Shown here: positions 48,271 through 59,053 of the stretch, piece by piece
Position numbering within the stretch: the first letter of the stretch is position 1
How the letters are laid out: the number at the start of each line of letters is the position of its first letter
NCBI GenBank assembly: GCA_001560895.1
Contig: CP014326.1
Span: 322,001 to 386,000, forward strand
Reading direction: 5' to 3'
Length of the DNA: 64,000 bases
Source of the DNA: Streptococcus mitis
Lineage (GTDB): Bacteria; Bacillota; Bacilli; Lactobacillales; Streptococcaceae
Program-made: the position numbers and the translations under genes
The notes under the pieces: generated by a model
Seen by the model: the letters and a program-made list of their open reading frames with translations, nothing else
Told to the model about the DNA's origin: nothing
Database searches by the model: none

Positions 48271-48459
48271 CTACAGTAAATTGAAACAAGAATAAGACAA
48301 AAGAGCCTCAAAAAAAGTATTGCAACTTGGTAATACCTTTTTGAGGTGCTTTTTGATATGGGCCCATGTTTTCTCAATAGGATTGTACTCAGGTGAGTAG
48401 GGAGGAAATGGTAAAAGTTTATGCTCGAATTCTTCACATAAGAGCTCTAGCTTATCCAT
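48271..48459 (-). pseudogene. IS630-family transposase C-terminal remnant
   Basis: 62 codons on the minus strand carry the end of an IS630-type DDE transposase: PPYSPEYNPIEKTWAHIKKH, including the final catalytic Glu. The first two thirds of the gene are missing; there is no start codon context. It lies between the terminator of the giant gene and the padR gene and marks an old insertion point. The 48095-48503 gap otherwise holds only the terminator. Confidence 0.75.
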
Positions 48460-48503
48460 TTTTTCTTTCTTTTTATATCGAACTAAATAGGAGGTGGCTA
48501 TAA

Positions 48504-48824
48504 ATGGAATTAACGGATAAGATCCGTCGTGTTTATCTTCCTATGACGGAAACGGGTTTTTATATCTTGTTCTGTCTGCAGCAGGAGAATAATGGATATG
48601 GTATTACACAAAAGGTCAAGGAGATGACAGATTCGCAAGTTTTAATTAGTCCTGGGACTATGTATGGTACCTTGTCAAAAATGGAAAAGGGTGGCTTGAT
48701 TGCCTTTGTCCGAGAAGAGGAGAAACGGAAAATCTATCAGATCACAGACTTGGGGCGAAAAGTCTTAGATATTGAATTGAAGCGTATTGAACGGCTCTCC
48801 AGAAATAGTCGGGAGGAAGGATGA
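48504..48824 (+). CDS. PadR family transcriptional regulator
   Basis: A 106-residue PadR winged-helix regulator (motifs TGFYILFCLQQENNGYGIT and SPGTMYGTLSKMEKGGLI). PadR proteins usually repress neighbouring transport or membrane genes. A strong AGGAGG precedes the ATG. The stop overlaps the ATG of the first DUF2812 gene (ATGA), so the PadR/DUF2812 genes form an operon. PadR with DUF2812 partners is a recurring pairing in Firmicutes; the signal is unknown. Confidence 0.9.
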   Translation: MELTDKIRRVYLPMTETGFYILFCLQQENNGYGITQKVKEMTDSQVLISPGTMYGTLSKMEKGGLIAFVREEEKRKIYQITDLGRKVLDIELKRIERLSRNSREEG

Positions 48825-49399
48825 TGGAAAAGAAAATTGTTTACCGAATTTTTACAATTGCGGATTATGAGAGGGAGGCTCTATACTTTAGAGAAATGCA
48901 TGCTAAGGGCTGGAAACTTAGGAAAGTAAGCTATTCTATCTTATTGTTTGTAGTTAAGTATACCTTTGAAAAATGTCAGCCTGAGCAAGTATCTTATCAG
49001 TTGGATTTTTACCCAATGGAAAAATCAGAGAGAACCTCCTATTTACAACTATTTAAAGATTGTGGCTGGGAGCATATTACAGACTTTAATAGTTTTTCCT
49101 ATTTTAGAAAAGCACATTCTGAAATTGAATCGGATGCAGAATTTGAAATTTATAACGATGCTACTAACAAGTTGGATATGGTTAATCGCATTTTAAGACT
49201 GCGACTAGTACCGAGTTTGCTTTTGCTAGCCATACATATATCATTATTACTTAAATTGCTCAATAGAAGTAATGCGTATGGTCTATGGGGTTTACTTGCG
49301 GTCGGGCTAGATATTTTCTTGTCTTTAATCCTTTTGTTAGTAGTTTCTTATATTGGTTGGAAGTTATGGCATAAAAAGAAGGAATTATCAGACTTATGA
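48821..49399 (+). CDS. DUF2812 membrane protein
   Basis: A 192-residue protein. The N-terminal 110 residues are a soluble DUF2812-type domain (YRIFTIADYEREALYFREMH, the later GW near residue 85). Two membrane helices follow (about 128-145 and 155-180). It is related to the gene downstream (shared FTI.D...E..YL.EMH..GW pattern). Function unknown. It is coupled to padR by an overlapping start; ATG 48824 is an alternative first codon. Confidence 0.8.
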   Translation: MMEKKIVYRIFTIADYEREALYFREMHAKGWKLRKVSYSILLFVVKYTFEKCQPEQVSYQLDFYPMEKSERTSYLQLFKDCGWEHITDFNSFSYFRKAHSEIESDAEFEIYNDATNKLDMVNRILRLRLVPSLLLLAIHISLLLKLLNRSNAYGLWGLLAVGLDIFLSLILLLVVSYIGWKLWHKKKELSDL

Positions 49400-49433
49400 T
49401 AGGGTAGGTATGCTCAAAATTGGAGGGGAAGTC

Positions 49434-49946
49434 ATGATAAATAAAAAGCAATTTCGGATTTTCACCATTCTTGATTTGGACAAGGAAGAAGAATATTTAC
49501 ATGAGATGCATTTGAAAGGTTGGAGGTATAAAACTAGTCGTTTTGGTTTGTTCTATTTTGACCAATGTCAATCAGACGATGTCATCTACCGTATCTATGA
49601 TTCTAGATTTCTTAAAAAGTATCAGCATGAATTGCAAGATTTTAGAAATAGCGGTTGGGAATTGATAGAAACAGGTTTTTGTTCAATTCTTCGTAAACCA
49701 GCTTCTGATATACTTACAGAGGATCAAGTTTATATGAGTAAGAGCCTCGGATGGGAAGTTATGCGATCTAGACTTCGTTCCTGTACAGCTACTTTCTTAG
49801 GCGGTCTTGTTATTTGTCTGAGTTTATTTAAAGAAGAGCTTTCTATGTCTTTCTTCATTATTTTTCTTTTATATACCTTTCTGATTTCTTATCTAATCCA
49901 TGGTTTTTTCAGACTTAAAAAGAAATACAAAATGAATGGAAGGTAA
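49434..49946 (+). CDS. DUF2812 membrane protein, second copy
   Basis: A 170-residue paralog of the preceding gene with the same layout: soluble DUF2812 domain (FRIFTILDLDKEEEYLHEMH) and two C-terminal helices. The frame is open to 49353, but ATG 49434 is chosen for its GGAGGGG Shine-Dalgarno and because the extension overlaps the previous gene. Third gene of the padR operon. Function unknown. Confidence 0.8.
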   Translation: MINKKQFRIFTILDLDKEEEYLHEMHLKGWRYKTSRFGLFYFDQCQSDDVIYRIYDSRFLKKYQHELQDFRNSGWELIETGFCSILRKPASDILTEDQVYMSKSLGWEVMRSRLRSCTATFLGGLVICLSLFKEELSMSFFIIFLLYTFLISYLIHGFFRLKKKYKMNGR

Positions 49947-49970
49947 GGTTCTAGGTCTTCAGACTGATTT

Positions 49971-49997
49971 TTAGCACTCTTGGTAAAAGAGTGCTAA
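49971..49997 (+). promoter_or_regulatory. CIRCE operator 1 (upstream of the hrcA promoter)
   Basis: TTAGCACTC, nine bases, GAGTGCTAA: an exact CIRCE, the binding site of the HrcA repressor. It lies 18 bases upstream of the -35 box. A TTTTTT run follows it, so the transcribed hairpin may also end the padR operon. Confidence 0.92.
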
Positions 49998-50014
49998 TTT
50001 TTTGAGTTTTTATC

Positions 50015-50042
50015 TTGACATTCTCTTCTAAGGGTGTATAAT
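50015..50042 (+). promoter_or_regulatory. Promoter of hrcA-grpE
   Basis: TTGACA (50015-50020), a 16-bp spacer and TATAAT (50037-50042), flanked on both sides by CIRCE elements. Confidence 0.9.
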
Positions 50043-50053
50043 AGAATCATGAG

Positions 50054-50080
50054 TTAGCACTTGAACGTGTCGAGTGCTAA
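50054..50080 (+). promoter_or_regulatory. CIRCE operator 2 (downstream of the hrcA promoter)
   Basis: TTAGCACTT, nine bases, GAGTGCTAA: one base off the CIRCE consensus. It overlaps the expected transcription start, 27 bases before hrcA. Confidence 0.92.
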
Positions 50081-50106
50081 TTGATCAGACAGAGAGGAGT
50101 GATGAG

Positions 50107-51141
50107 ATGGTTACAGAGCGTCAGCAGGATATTTTAAATCTGATTATTGACATCTTTACCAAAACGCACGAACCTGTCGGATCCAAAGCCTTGCAAGAGT
50201 CTATTAACTCTAGCAGTGCAACTATTCGTAATGACATGGCGGCTTTAGAAAAGCAAGGTTTGCTTGAGAAGGCTCATACTTCAAGCGGTCGCATGCCAAG
50301 TGTTGCTGGTTTTCAGTACTATGTGAAACACTCACTGGATTTTGACCGACTGGCTGAAAATGAGGTTTATGAGATTGTCAAAGCCTTTGATCAGGAATTC
50401 TTCAAATTGGAGGATATTCTGCAAGAAGCTGCTAATCTACTAGCAGACTTGAGTGGCTGTACGGTAGTAGCACTGGATGTTGAGCCGAGCAGACAACGAT
50501 TGACAGCCTTTGATATCGTGGTTTTAGGGCAACATACAGCCTTGGCAGTATTTACCTTAGACGAGTCTCGAACGGTTACCAGTCAGTTTCTGATTCCAAG
50601 GAACTTCTTGCAGGAAGATTTGCTGAAACTGAAGGCAATCATTCAGGAACGTTTCCTCGGTCACACCGTTCTAGATATTCACTACAAAATTCGGACGGAG
50701 ATTCCGCAGATTATCCAGCGTTACTTTACAACAACGGATAATGTGATTGATCTCTTTGAACACATCTTTAAGGAAATGTTCAACGAAAATATTGTGGTGG
50801 CGGGTAAGGTCAATCTCTTGAATTTTGCCAATCTGGCAGCCTACCAGTTCTTTGATCAACCACAAAAGGTGGCCTTGGAGATTCGTGAAGGGCTGCATGA
50901 AGATCAGATGCAAAATGTCCGTGTTGCGGACAGTCAAGAGTCCTGTCTAGCAGATCTGGCGGTGATTAGTAGCAAGTTCCTCATTCCTTATCGGGGAGTT
51001 GGAATTCTAGCCATTATCGGTCCAGTTAATCTGGATTACCAACAGCTAATCAACCAAGTCAATGTGGTCAACCGTGTTTTGACCATGAAGTTGACAGATT
51101 TTTACCGCTATCTCAGCAGTAATCATTACGAAGTACATTAA
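50107..51141 (+). CDS. hrcA: Heat-inducible repressor HrcA
   Basis: A 344-residue HrcA: N-terminal winged-helix ([34 protein letters not shown]), then the GAF-like and C-terminal dimerisation domains. It represses the class I heat-shock genes by binding CIRCE, with GroEL helping to keep it active. The frame is open to 50074, inside CIRCE 2; ATG 50107 with GAGAGGAG is the sensible start. First gene of the hrcA-grpE-dnaK cluster. Confidence 0.96.
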   Translation: MVTERQQDILNLIIDIFTKTHEPVGSKALQESINSSSATIRNDMAALEKQGLLEKAHTSSGRMPSVAGFQYYVKHSLDFDRLAENEVYEIVKAFDQEFFKLEDILQEAANLLADLSGCTVVALDVEPSRQRLTAFDIVVLGQHTALAVFTLDESRTVTSQFLIPRNFLQEDLLKLKAIIQERFLGHTVLDIHYKIRTEIPQIIQRYFTTTDNVIDLFEHIFKEMFNENIVVAGKVNLLNFANLAAYQFFDQPQKVALEIREGLHEDQMQNVRVADSQESCLADLAVISSKFLIPYRGVGILAIIGPVNLDYQQLINQVNVVNRVLTMKLTDFYRYLSSNHYEVH

Positions 51142-51167
51142 GATTGAAATCATTAAAGGAGGCGAAA

Positions 51168-51692
51168 ATGGCCCAAGATATAAAAAATGAAGAAGTAGAA
51201 GAAGTTCAAGAAGAGGAAGTTGTGGAAACAGCTGAAGAAACAGCTCCTGAGAAGTCTGAATTGGACTTGGCAAATGAACGTGCGGATGAGTTCGAAAATA
51301 AATACCTTCGTGCTCATGCAGAAATGCAAAATATCCAACGCCGTGCCAATGAAGAGCGTCAAAACTTGCAACGTTACCGTAGCCAAGACTTGGCAAAAGC
51401 AATTCTCCCTTCTTTGGACAACCTAGAGCGTGCCCTTGCAGTTGAAGGTTTGACAGACGATGTCAAAAAAGGATTGGAGATGGTGCAAGAGAGCTTGATT
51501 CACGCTTTGAAAGAAGAAGGAATCGAAGAAATCGCAGCTGACGGCGAATTTGACCATAACTACCATATGGCCATCCAAACTCTCCCAGCAGACGATGAAC
51601 ACCCAGCAGATACCATCGCCCAAGTTTTCCAAAAAGGCTACAAACTCCATGACCGCATCCTACGCCCAGCCATGGTAGTGGTTTATAACTAG
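51168..51692 (+). CDS. grpE: Nucleotide exchange factor GrpE
   Basis: A 174-residue GrpE: an acidic disordered N-terminal tail (Glu-rich to about residue 45), a long coiled-coil helix ([20 protein letters not shown]) and a C-terminal beta domain ending in the signature [13 protein letters not shown]. It releases ADP from DnaK. ATG 51168 has AAAGGAGG upstream and lies 26 bases after hrcA. It is separated from dnaK by an unusually long spacer. Confidence 0.96.
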   Translation: MAQDIKNEEVEEVQEEEVVETAEETAPEKSELDLANERADEFENKYLRAHAEMQNIQRRANEERQNLQRYRSQDLAKAILPSLDNLERALAVEGLTDDVKKGLEMVQESLIHALKEEGIEEIAADGEFDHNYHMAIQTLPADDEHPADTIAQVFQKGYKLHDRILRPAMVVVYN

Positions 51693-54002
<2,310 letters not shown>

Positions 54003-54003
<1 letters not shown>

Positions 54004-54026
54004 AATAGTCCAGTGGACTATTTTAT
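54003..54026 (+). terminator. Terminator of dnaK
   Basis: A perfect 10-bp stem AAAATAGTCC with a tiny loop and a short T run begins at the last base of the dnaK stop codon. It would separate dnaK from dnaJ transcription at least partly. Confidence 0.75.
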
Positions 54027-54094
54027 CCCGAGCTTGAAAATCAGGAGAGCGAGGTAGGTAAGAATGACTAATCACTAAAGTGATTGTCCTTCTA

Positions 54095-54176
54095 CGGCAA
54101 TCGCTATGGCGACTTGCCTAAACGTCTTACTAGTTCTAAAACAAAGTATAATCGACTTTGTTTTAGAACGTCGTAA
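54095..54176 (+). repeat. Twin hairpin module, copy 2
   Basis: Same flanks as 51840-51920 (CGGCAATCGCTATG, TTGCCTA, CTTACTA, GTCGTAA) and a loop ATAATCG of the same 7-nt length, but the stem is a perfect 15 bp (54133-54147 with 54155-54169) of unrelated sequence. The remaining 54177-54388 holds a terminator-like hairpin CAGAGG/CCTCTG followed by five T (about 54191-54219) and a nested AAATCTG/CAGATTT hairpin before dnaJ; no ORF is seen. Confidence 0.6.
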
Positions 54177-54388
54177 TGATAGGAAGAAATCCAGAGGTTG
54201 CAACCCAGCCTCTGTTTTTCGGTAAAAAGGAACTAAACCTGATTTATTTGGGTTTTGTCTCATCAATATGAAAGAAAGGAATTGAACCCGACCTAAATTC
54301 TCGGAAAAAAGATAAATCTGCCTAGGAGCATCGCTCCAGCGTCAGATTTCCTATTTTTCAGTCGAATTTTACGGTCTTGGTATCTTGT

Positions 54389-55525
54389 ATGAACAATACT
54401 GAATTTTATGATCGTCTGGGGGTGTCAAAAAACGCTTCGGCAGACGAAATCAAAAAGGCTTATCGTAAGCTTTCGAAAAAATATCACCCAGATATCAACA
54501 AGGAGCCTGGTGCTGAGGAAAAGTACAAGGAAGTTCAGGAAGCCTATGAGACTTTGAGTGACGATCAAAAACGGGCTGCCTATGACCAATATGGTGCGGC
54601 TGGAGCCAACGGTGGCTTTGGTGGTGCTGGTGGTTTCGGCGGTTTCAATGGGGCGGGTGGCTTCGGTGGTTTTGAGGACATCTTCTCAAGTTTCTTCGGC
54701 GGAGGCGGTGCTTCGCGCAATCCAAACGCTCCTCGTCAGGGGGATGACCTCCAGTATCGTGTGAACTTGACCTTTGAAGAAGCTATTTTTGGAGCTGAAA
54801 AAGAAGTTAAGTACAACCGTGAAGCTAGCTGTCGTACATGTAATGGTTCTGGTGCTAAGCCAGGAACAAGTCCAGTTACTTGTGGACGCTGTCATGGTTC
54901 AGGTGTGATCAATGTTGATACCCAAACACCTCTCGGTATGATGCGTCGCCAAGTAACCTGTGATGTCTGTCACGGTCGCGGAAAAGAAATCAAAGACCCA
55001 TGTACAACTTGTCACGGAACAGGGCATGAAAAACAAGCGCATAGCGTACATGTCAAAATTCCTGCTGGTGTGGAAACAGGTCAACAAATTCGCCTAGCTG
55101 GTCAAGGTGAAGCTGGCTTTAATGGTGGACCTTATGGTGACTTGTATGTAGTGGTTTCTGTGGAAGCCAGCGATAAGTTTGAACGTGAAGGGACTACTAT
55201 CTTCTACAATCTCAACCTTAACTTTGTTCAAGCAGCTCTTGGTGATACAGTAGATATTCCAACTGTTCACGGTGATGTTGAATTGGTTATTCCAGAGGGA
55301 ACTCAGACTGGTAAGAAATTCCGTCTACGTGGCAAGGGAGCTCCGAGTCTTCGTGGTGGTGCAGTGGGTGACCAATACGTTACTGTTAATGTCGTAACAC
55401 CGACAGGTTTGAACGACCGTCAAAAAGCAGCCTTGAAAGAATTCGCAGCTGCTGGTGATTTAAAAGTCAATCCAAAGAAAAAAGGCTTCTTTGACCATAT
55501 TAAAGATGCCTTTGAAGGAGAATAA
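54389..55525 (+). CDS. dnaJ: Chaperone DnaJ (Hsp40)
   Basis: A 378-residue type I DnaJ: J domain with HPD in [10 protein letters not shown] (residues about 5-70), a Gly/Phe-rich linker, the zinc domain with four CxxCxGxG-type repeats ([42 protein letters not shown]) and the C-terminal substrate-binding domain. ATG 54389 gives the standard length; TTG 54377 is an alternative. Neither has a clear Shine-Dalgarno, which is unusual for so conserved a gene. Confidence 0.96.
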   Translation: MNNTEFYDRLGVSKNASADEIKKAYRKLSKKYHPDINKEPGAEEKYKEVQEAYETLSDDQKRAAYDQYGAAGANGGFGGAGGFGGFNGAGGFGGFEDIFSSFFGGGGASRNPNAPRQGDDLQYRVNLTFEEAIFGAEKEVKYNREASCRTCNGSGAKPGTSPVTCGRCHGSGVINVDTQTPLGMMRRQVTCDVCHGRGKEIKDPCTTCHGTGHEKQAHSVHVKIPAGVETGQQIRLAGQGEAGFNGGPYGDLYVVVSVEASDKFEREGTTIFYNLNLNFVQAALGDTVDIPTVHGDVELVIPEGTQTGKKFRLRGKGAPSLRGGAVGDQYVTVNVVTPTGLNDRQKAALKEFAAAGDLKVNPKKKGFFDHIKDAFEGE

Positions 55526-55527
55526 AC

Positions 55528-55552
55528 AAAAAGAGCCGAGTGGCTCTTTTTT
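55528..55552 (+). terminator. Terminator of dnaJ
   Basis: A short AAAGAGCC/GGCTCTTT stem with six T begins 3 bases after the stop. Confidence 0.88.
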
Positions 55553-55651
55553 GTTTATAGATTTTTTAAAACTTTCCTTAAGTGATGACGGACGGTAGGG
55601 ACCTTCTTCGAAGTTCCATACCTAAACTTTGAGCCTAGGTATCAAAGTTTC

Positions 55652-55686
55652 CGAACACCTGAAACCAAGCTGTTTCAGGTGTTTTC
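55652..55686 (+). terminator. Orphan hairpin in the dnaJ to 55.8-kb gap
   Basis: A perfect AACACCTGAAAC/GTTTCAGGTGTT stem with an 8-base loop and four T. No gene I can see ends just before it; an AGGTATCAAAGTTTCCG tract precedes it. It could end a small RNA or be a relic of a lost gene. The 55553-55793 stretch has no supportable ORF. Confidence 0.5.
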
Positions 55687-55793
55687 ATTACGGCGGAAAG
55701 CCTAGGAAAGTCTTCGATTTAGTTGTGAAATGGTGAATGAGTTGCCTAAATTATGATGTATAGTTGATGGGATATAACTTGTTTACCTTTTAA

Positions 55794-55818
55794 AAAAGAG
55801 CCGTCGGGCTCTTTTTAC
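55794..55818. terminator. Terminator of the HIT operon
   Basis: AAAAAGAGCC/GGCTCTTTTT stem with T runs on both strands, at the 3' end of the minus-strand gene 55815-56102. Confidence 0.85.
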
Positions 55819-56102
55819 TTATCTTCAATTTCCTGTGTTTCTTTGATCACAGCTAGTCTAGTCTGTATATCCTTTTCCAAGACCTTAAACTTATAAGTCA
55901 GGTCTTCTTGGTATTCCTTGATGAGTTCTTTTTGCTGGTCGATGATTTGCAGGCTGTTTTGGATAATATCCACGTCGTCCTTGATAGCTTGAACGCGGTC
56001 AGTAGTGTTCAAGACTTCATCTGTGATGGCTTGGCGATTTTTTGTGACCAAATAACTTCCAGCTGCAGCTCCTGCAAATAGCAGTAGATTGGATAATTTC
56101 AT
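55815..56102 (-). CDS. Small membrane-anchored coiled-coil protein of unknown function
   Basis: 95 residues: an N-terminal hydrophobic anchor (LSNLLLFAGAAAGSYLV, about residues 3-19), then an amphipathic, charged helix to the end, likely coiled coil. It resembles the YtxH-like small proteins in layout only. It follows the HIT gene after 9 bases on the same strand, so they are probably co-transcribed. Confidence 0.75.
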   Translation of the reverse strand: MKLSNLLLFAGAAAGSYLVTKNRQAITDEVLNTTDRVQAIKDDVDIIQNSLQIIDQQKELIKEYQEDLTYKFKVLEKDIQTRLAVIKETQEIEDK

Positions 56103-56111
56103 GGCAACTCC

Positions 56112-56522
56112 TTAGGCGTTTTTGATGGTTTCAGCGACTTGAGCAAGTTTGTCAAAGTCTGGTTCGTGGGCGATAAAATCAATCTTGAGGTCATCATCGG
56201 CACTGTAGCGAGGCACGAGGTGAACGTGGGTATGAAAGACTGTTTGTCCTGCGATTTCTTCACAGTTGGCAATGATATTCATGCCAGCAGCTTTGGTAGC
56301 TTTCATGACTTTTTGAGCAATTGTTGGCACTTGGGTAAAGAGTTGGCTGGCGCTAGTAGCGTCCATTTCCAAAAGATTGCGATAGTGCTCTTTTGGTACA
56401 ACCAAGGTGTGTCCTGGTGTCACTTGAGAGATATCAAGAAAGGCAAGAACCTGCTCATCTTCATATACTTTTGAAGCAGGAATTTCCCCTGCGATGATTT
56501 TACAAAAAATGCAATCTGACAT
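56112..56522 (-). CDS. hit: HIT family nucleotide-binding protein
   Basis: A 136-residue HIT protein of the Hint branch: N-terminal CIFCKIIAGEIPA and the histidine triad HTHVHLVP near residues 95-102. It hydrolyses nucleotide phosphoramidates or related adenylyl compounds (family knowledge). It is divergent from the ecsAB genes, sharing a 67-bp promoter region. Confidence 0.93.
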   Translation of the reverse strand: MSDCIFCKIIAGEIPASKVYEDEQVLAFLDISQVTPGHTLVVPKEHYRNLLEMDATSASQLFTQVPTIAQKVMKATKAAGMNIIANCEEIAGQTVFHTHVHLVPRYSADDDLKIDFIAHEPDFDKLAQVAETIKNA

Positions 56523-56589
56523 AAAATCTACCTCTACTGTATTGAATTTTGATATAATATAGCTACATTATACCAGATTTGGAGAAAAT

Positions 56590-57321
56590 ATGTTAGAAAT
56601 AAAAAACCTGACAGGTGGCTATGTTCATGTCCCTGTCTTGAAAGATGTGTCCTTTACAGTTGAAAGTGGGCAGTTAGTCGGTTTGATTGGTCTCAATGGT
56701 GCTGGGAAATCAACGACCATCAATGAGATTATTGGTCTATTGACACCTTATAGTGGCTCCATCAATATCAATGGCCTGACCTTGCAAGAAGATGCGACTA
56801 ACTACCGCAAGCAAATTGGCTACATTCCTGAGACGCCTAGTTTGTATGAGGAATTAACTCTCAGAGAGCATATTGAAACGGTTGCCATGGCTTATGGTAT
56901 TGAGCAGAAAGTGGCTTTTGAGCGAGTAGAACCCTTGTTAAAAATGTTCCGTCTGGACCAGAAATTAGACTGGTTCCCTGTTCATTTCTCCAAAGGGATG
57001 AAGCAAAAGGTCATGATTATCTGTGCTTTTGTGGTGGATCCGAGTCTTTTCATCGTGGATGAGCCTTTCCTTGGTCTCGATCCGCTGGCGATTTCTGACT
57101 TGATTCAGCTTTTGGAAGTGGAAAAGCAAAAAGGCAAGTCTATTCTCATGAGTACCCACGTGCTGGATTCGGCGGAGAAGATGTGTGATGCCTTCGTTAT
57201 TCTCCACAAGGGGGAGGTGCGTGCTAAGGGGAATCTGGCACAACTGCGCGAGGCTTTTGACATGCCTGAGGCTAGTTTGAATGACATTTACTTGGCGCTG
57301 ACCAAAGAGGAGGACCTATGA
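56590..57321 (+). CDS. ecsA: ABC transporter ATPase EcsA
   Basis: A 243-residue ATPase with Walker A GLNGAGKS, signature HFSKGMKQKV (Lys for the second Gly, typical of EcsA) and Walker B LFIVDEPFLGLDP. In Bacillus the Ecs transporter is needed for intramembrane protease RasP activity and affects secretion; in streptococci its role is less clear. It overlaps ecsB by 4 bases. Confidence 0.9.
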   Translation: MLEIKNLTGGYVHVPVLKDVSFTVESGQLVGLIGLNGAGKSTTINEIIGLLTPYSGSININGLTLQEDATNYRKQIGYIPETPSLYEELTLREHIETVAMAYGIEQKVAFERVEPLLKMFRLDQKLDWFPVHFSKGMKQKVMIICAFVVDPSLFIVDEPFLGLDPLAISDLIQLLEVEKQKGKSILMSTHVLDSAEKMCDAFVILHKGEVRAKGNLAQLREAFDMPEASLNDIYLALTKEEDL

Positions 57322-58367
57322 AAGACTTGTTTTTAAAGAGAAAGCAGGCTTTTCGTAAGGAGTGTCTTGGTTATCTGCGCTATGTTCTCAATGACCACTT
57401 TGTCTTATTCCTGCTTGTTCTGCTGGGCTTTCTAGCCTACCAGTACAGTCAACTCTTGCAACATTTTCCTGAAAATCATTGGCCGATCCTTTTGTTTATA
57501 GGAATTACCTCTGTTTTACTTTTGCTTTGGGGTGGAATTGCCACCTATATGGAGGCTCCAGACAAGCTCTTTCTCTTAGTTGGAGAAGAGGAAATCAAGC
57601 TCCATCTCAAGCGTCAAACTGGCATTTCCCTATTCTTTTGGCTCTTTGTCCAGACCCTTTTCTTGCTTTTATTTGCGCCTTTATTTTTGGCCATGGGTTA
57701 TGGCTTGCCAGTTTTTCTGATCTATGTGCTTTTATTTGGGGTAGGGAAATATCTGCTCTTTCGTCAAAAGGCCAGCAAATTTTTCACTGAAACTGGTCTT
57801 GATTGGGACTTTGTCATTTCCCAAGAAAGTAAGCGTAAGCAAGTCTTGCTTCGTTTCTTTGCCCTCTTTACGCAGGTAAAGGGAATTTCAAACAGCGTCA
57901 AGCGTCGTGCCTATCTGGACTTTATCCTAAAAGCTGTTCAGAAGGTGCCTGGGAAGATTTGGCAAAATCTCTATCTGCGTTCTTATTTGCGAAATGGAGA
58001 CCTCTTTGCGCTCAGTCTCCGTCTGCTCCTACTTTCCTTGCTGGCGCAGGTCTTTATCGAGCAAGCTTGGATTGCGACAGCAGTGGTAGTTCTCTTTAAC
58101 TACCTCTTGCTCTTCCAGTTACTGGCCCTCTATCATGCCTTTGACTACCAGTATTTGACCCAACTCTTTCCACTGGACAAGGGGCAAAAGGAAAAAGGCT
58201 TACAGGCTGTAGTCCGAGGATTGACCAGTTTTGTTTTACTTGTGGAATTAGTTGTTGGGTTGATTACCTTCCAAGAAAAACTAGCCCTTCTAGCCTTACT
58301 GGGAGCTGGTTTGGTTTTACTAGTCTTGTACTTACCTTATCAGGTAAAACGTCAGATGCAGGACTAA
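57318..58367 (+). CDS. ecsB: ABC transporter permease EcsB
   Basis: A 349-residue polytopic membrane protein with about eight helices in two clusters separated by a basic cytoplasmic loop (KRKQVLLRFFALFTQVKG near residues 170-190). It matches the EcsB family and partners EcsA. Its ATGA overlap with ecsA shows coupling. Confidence 0.9.
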   Translation: MKDLFLKRKQAFRKECLGYLRYVLNDHFVLFLLVLLGFLAYQYSQLLQHFPENHWPILLFIGITSVLLLLWGGIATYMEAPDKLFLLVGEEEIKLHLKRQTGISLFFWLFVQTLFLLLFAPLFLAMGYGLPVFLIYVLLFGVGKYLLFRQKASKFFTETGLDWDFVISQESKRKQVLLRFFALFTQVKGISNSVKRRAYLDFILKAVQKVPGKIWQNLYLRSYLRNGDLFALSLRLLLLSLLAQVFIEQAWIATAVVVLFNYLLLFQLLALYHAFDYQYLTQLFPLDKGQKEKGLQAVVRGLTSFVLLVELVVGLITFQEKLALLALLGAGLVLLVLYLPYQVKRQMQD

Positions 58368-58385
58368 TATTGCTTATATGATATT

Positions 58386-58426
58386 AAAAAAGAAGTTGAG
58401 TTCAGTTTGTCTCAGCTTCTTTTATT
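58386..58426. terminator. Bidirectional terminator between ecsB and blpT
   Basis: AAAGAAGTTGAG/CTCAGCTTCTTT stem (one G-U), flanked by A and T runs, serving both convergent genes. Confidence 0.85.
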
Positions 58427-58428
58427 TT

Positions 58429-58758
58429 CTACAAGATAATGGTTGGTCCGTAGAGACTCAACTTGGTCTTGACTTGGTCAAAGTGGAAGCGGTCATAGGC
58501 CCGCCAAGCGGCGCGGGTAGGAGCGTCTGGATTGAGAGCGCTGAGTCCCATGAGAAGACTGGAAGTCTGGTAAAATTTTTCCAGTTCAATCAAGACTCGA
58601 TTATCCACAGTCTCAGCCTTGGCTAGAAAGCCAAGAATAGAGTTTAATTGCTCCTGAAAGCGGACGTCGTCAGCGGTTGCCTGTTTGCATGCTTGATAGG
58701 CTTTGTTTAAGTCAGTAATCAAAGTCTGAGCTCTTTTGATAGGGTCTGTATCTGTCAT
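58429..58758 (-). CDS. blpT: BlpT-like protein
   Basis: A 109-residue soluble helical protein (motifs PIKRAQTLITDLNKAY, ALNPDAPTRAAWRAYDRFHF). I call BlpT because a gene of this kind sits between ecsB and blpS/blpR at the pneumococcal blp locus; its biochemical role is not established. Here it is divergent from blpR with a 295-bp gap, and the usual blpS is not present in that gap. Confidence 0.72.
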   Translation of the reverse strand: MTDTDPIKRAQTLITDLNKAYQACKQATADDVRFQEQLNSILGFLAKAETVDNRVLIELEKFYQTSSLLMGLSALNPDAPTRAAWRAYDRFHFDQVKTKLSLYGPTIIL

Positions 58759-58902
58759 GAGAATTCCTCCTTTAATCTGGGTGCCAGTCTTGTTTCTAGC
58801 AACTGTGTTTTGATACTGTTAGTTTATCACTTTTGTCTCCTTTTTCACCATAAAATCTTTAATTGTACTTGAAATTTCCTGAATGGTACTGTTAAGATTT
58901 TA

Positions 58903-58911
58903 TGATAAAAT
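58903..58911 (+). promoter_or_regulatory. Extended -10 promoter of blpRH
   Basis: TGA followed by TAAAAT (58906-58911), about 143 bases before blpR. The leader between it and blpR has no ORF I can support. No BlpR-type direct repeat was recognised here. Confidence 0.45.
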
Positions 58912-59053
58912 AGTTGTAAGATTATCATGCTTATTTGAGGAACAAGCTACCTTTCAGGAGCTTTGAAGGCCTATTTAAGATTTGGTGGGCTTGTGTCAGA
59001 GTATTTTTGCTATTCTCTTTTTAGGAAGAAATTGAAACAAGGAGAGTAAGAAG

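Noticed and set aside
58378..58626. Plus-strand ORF of 82 codons after ecsB
   Set aside because: It starts in the ecsB/blpT terminator and is antisense to the blpT-like gene, without a ribosome-binding site.
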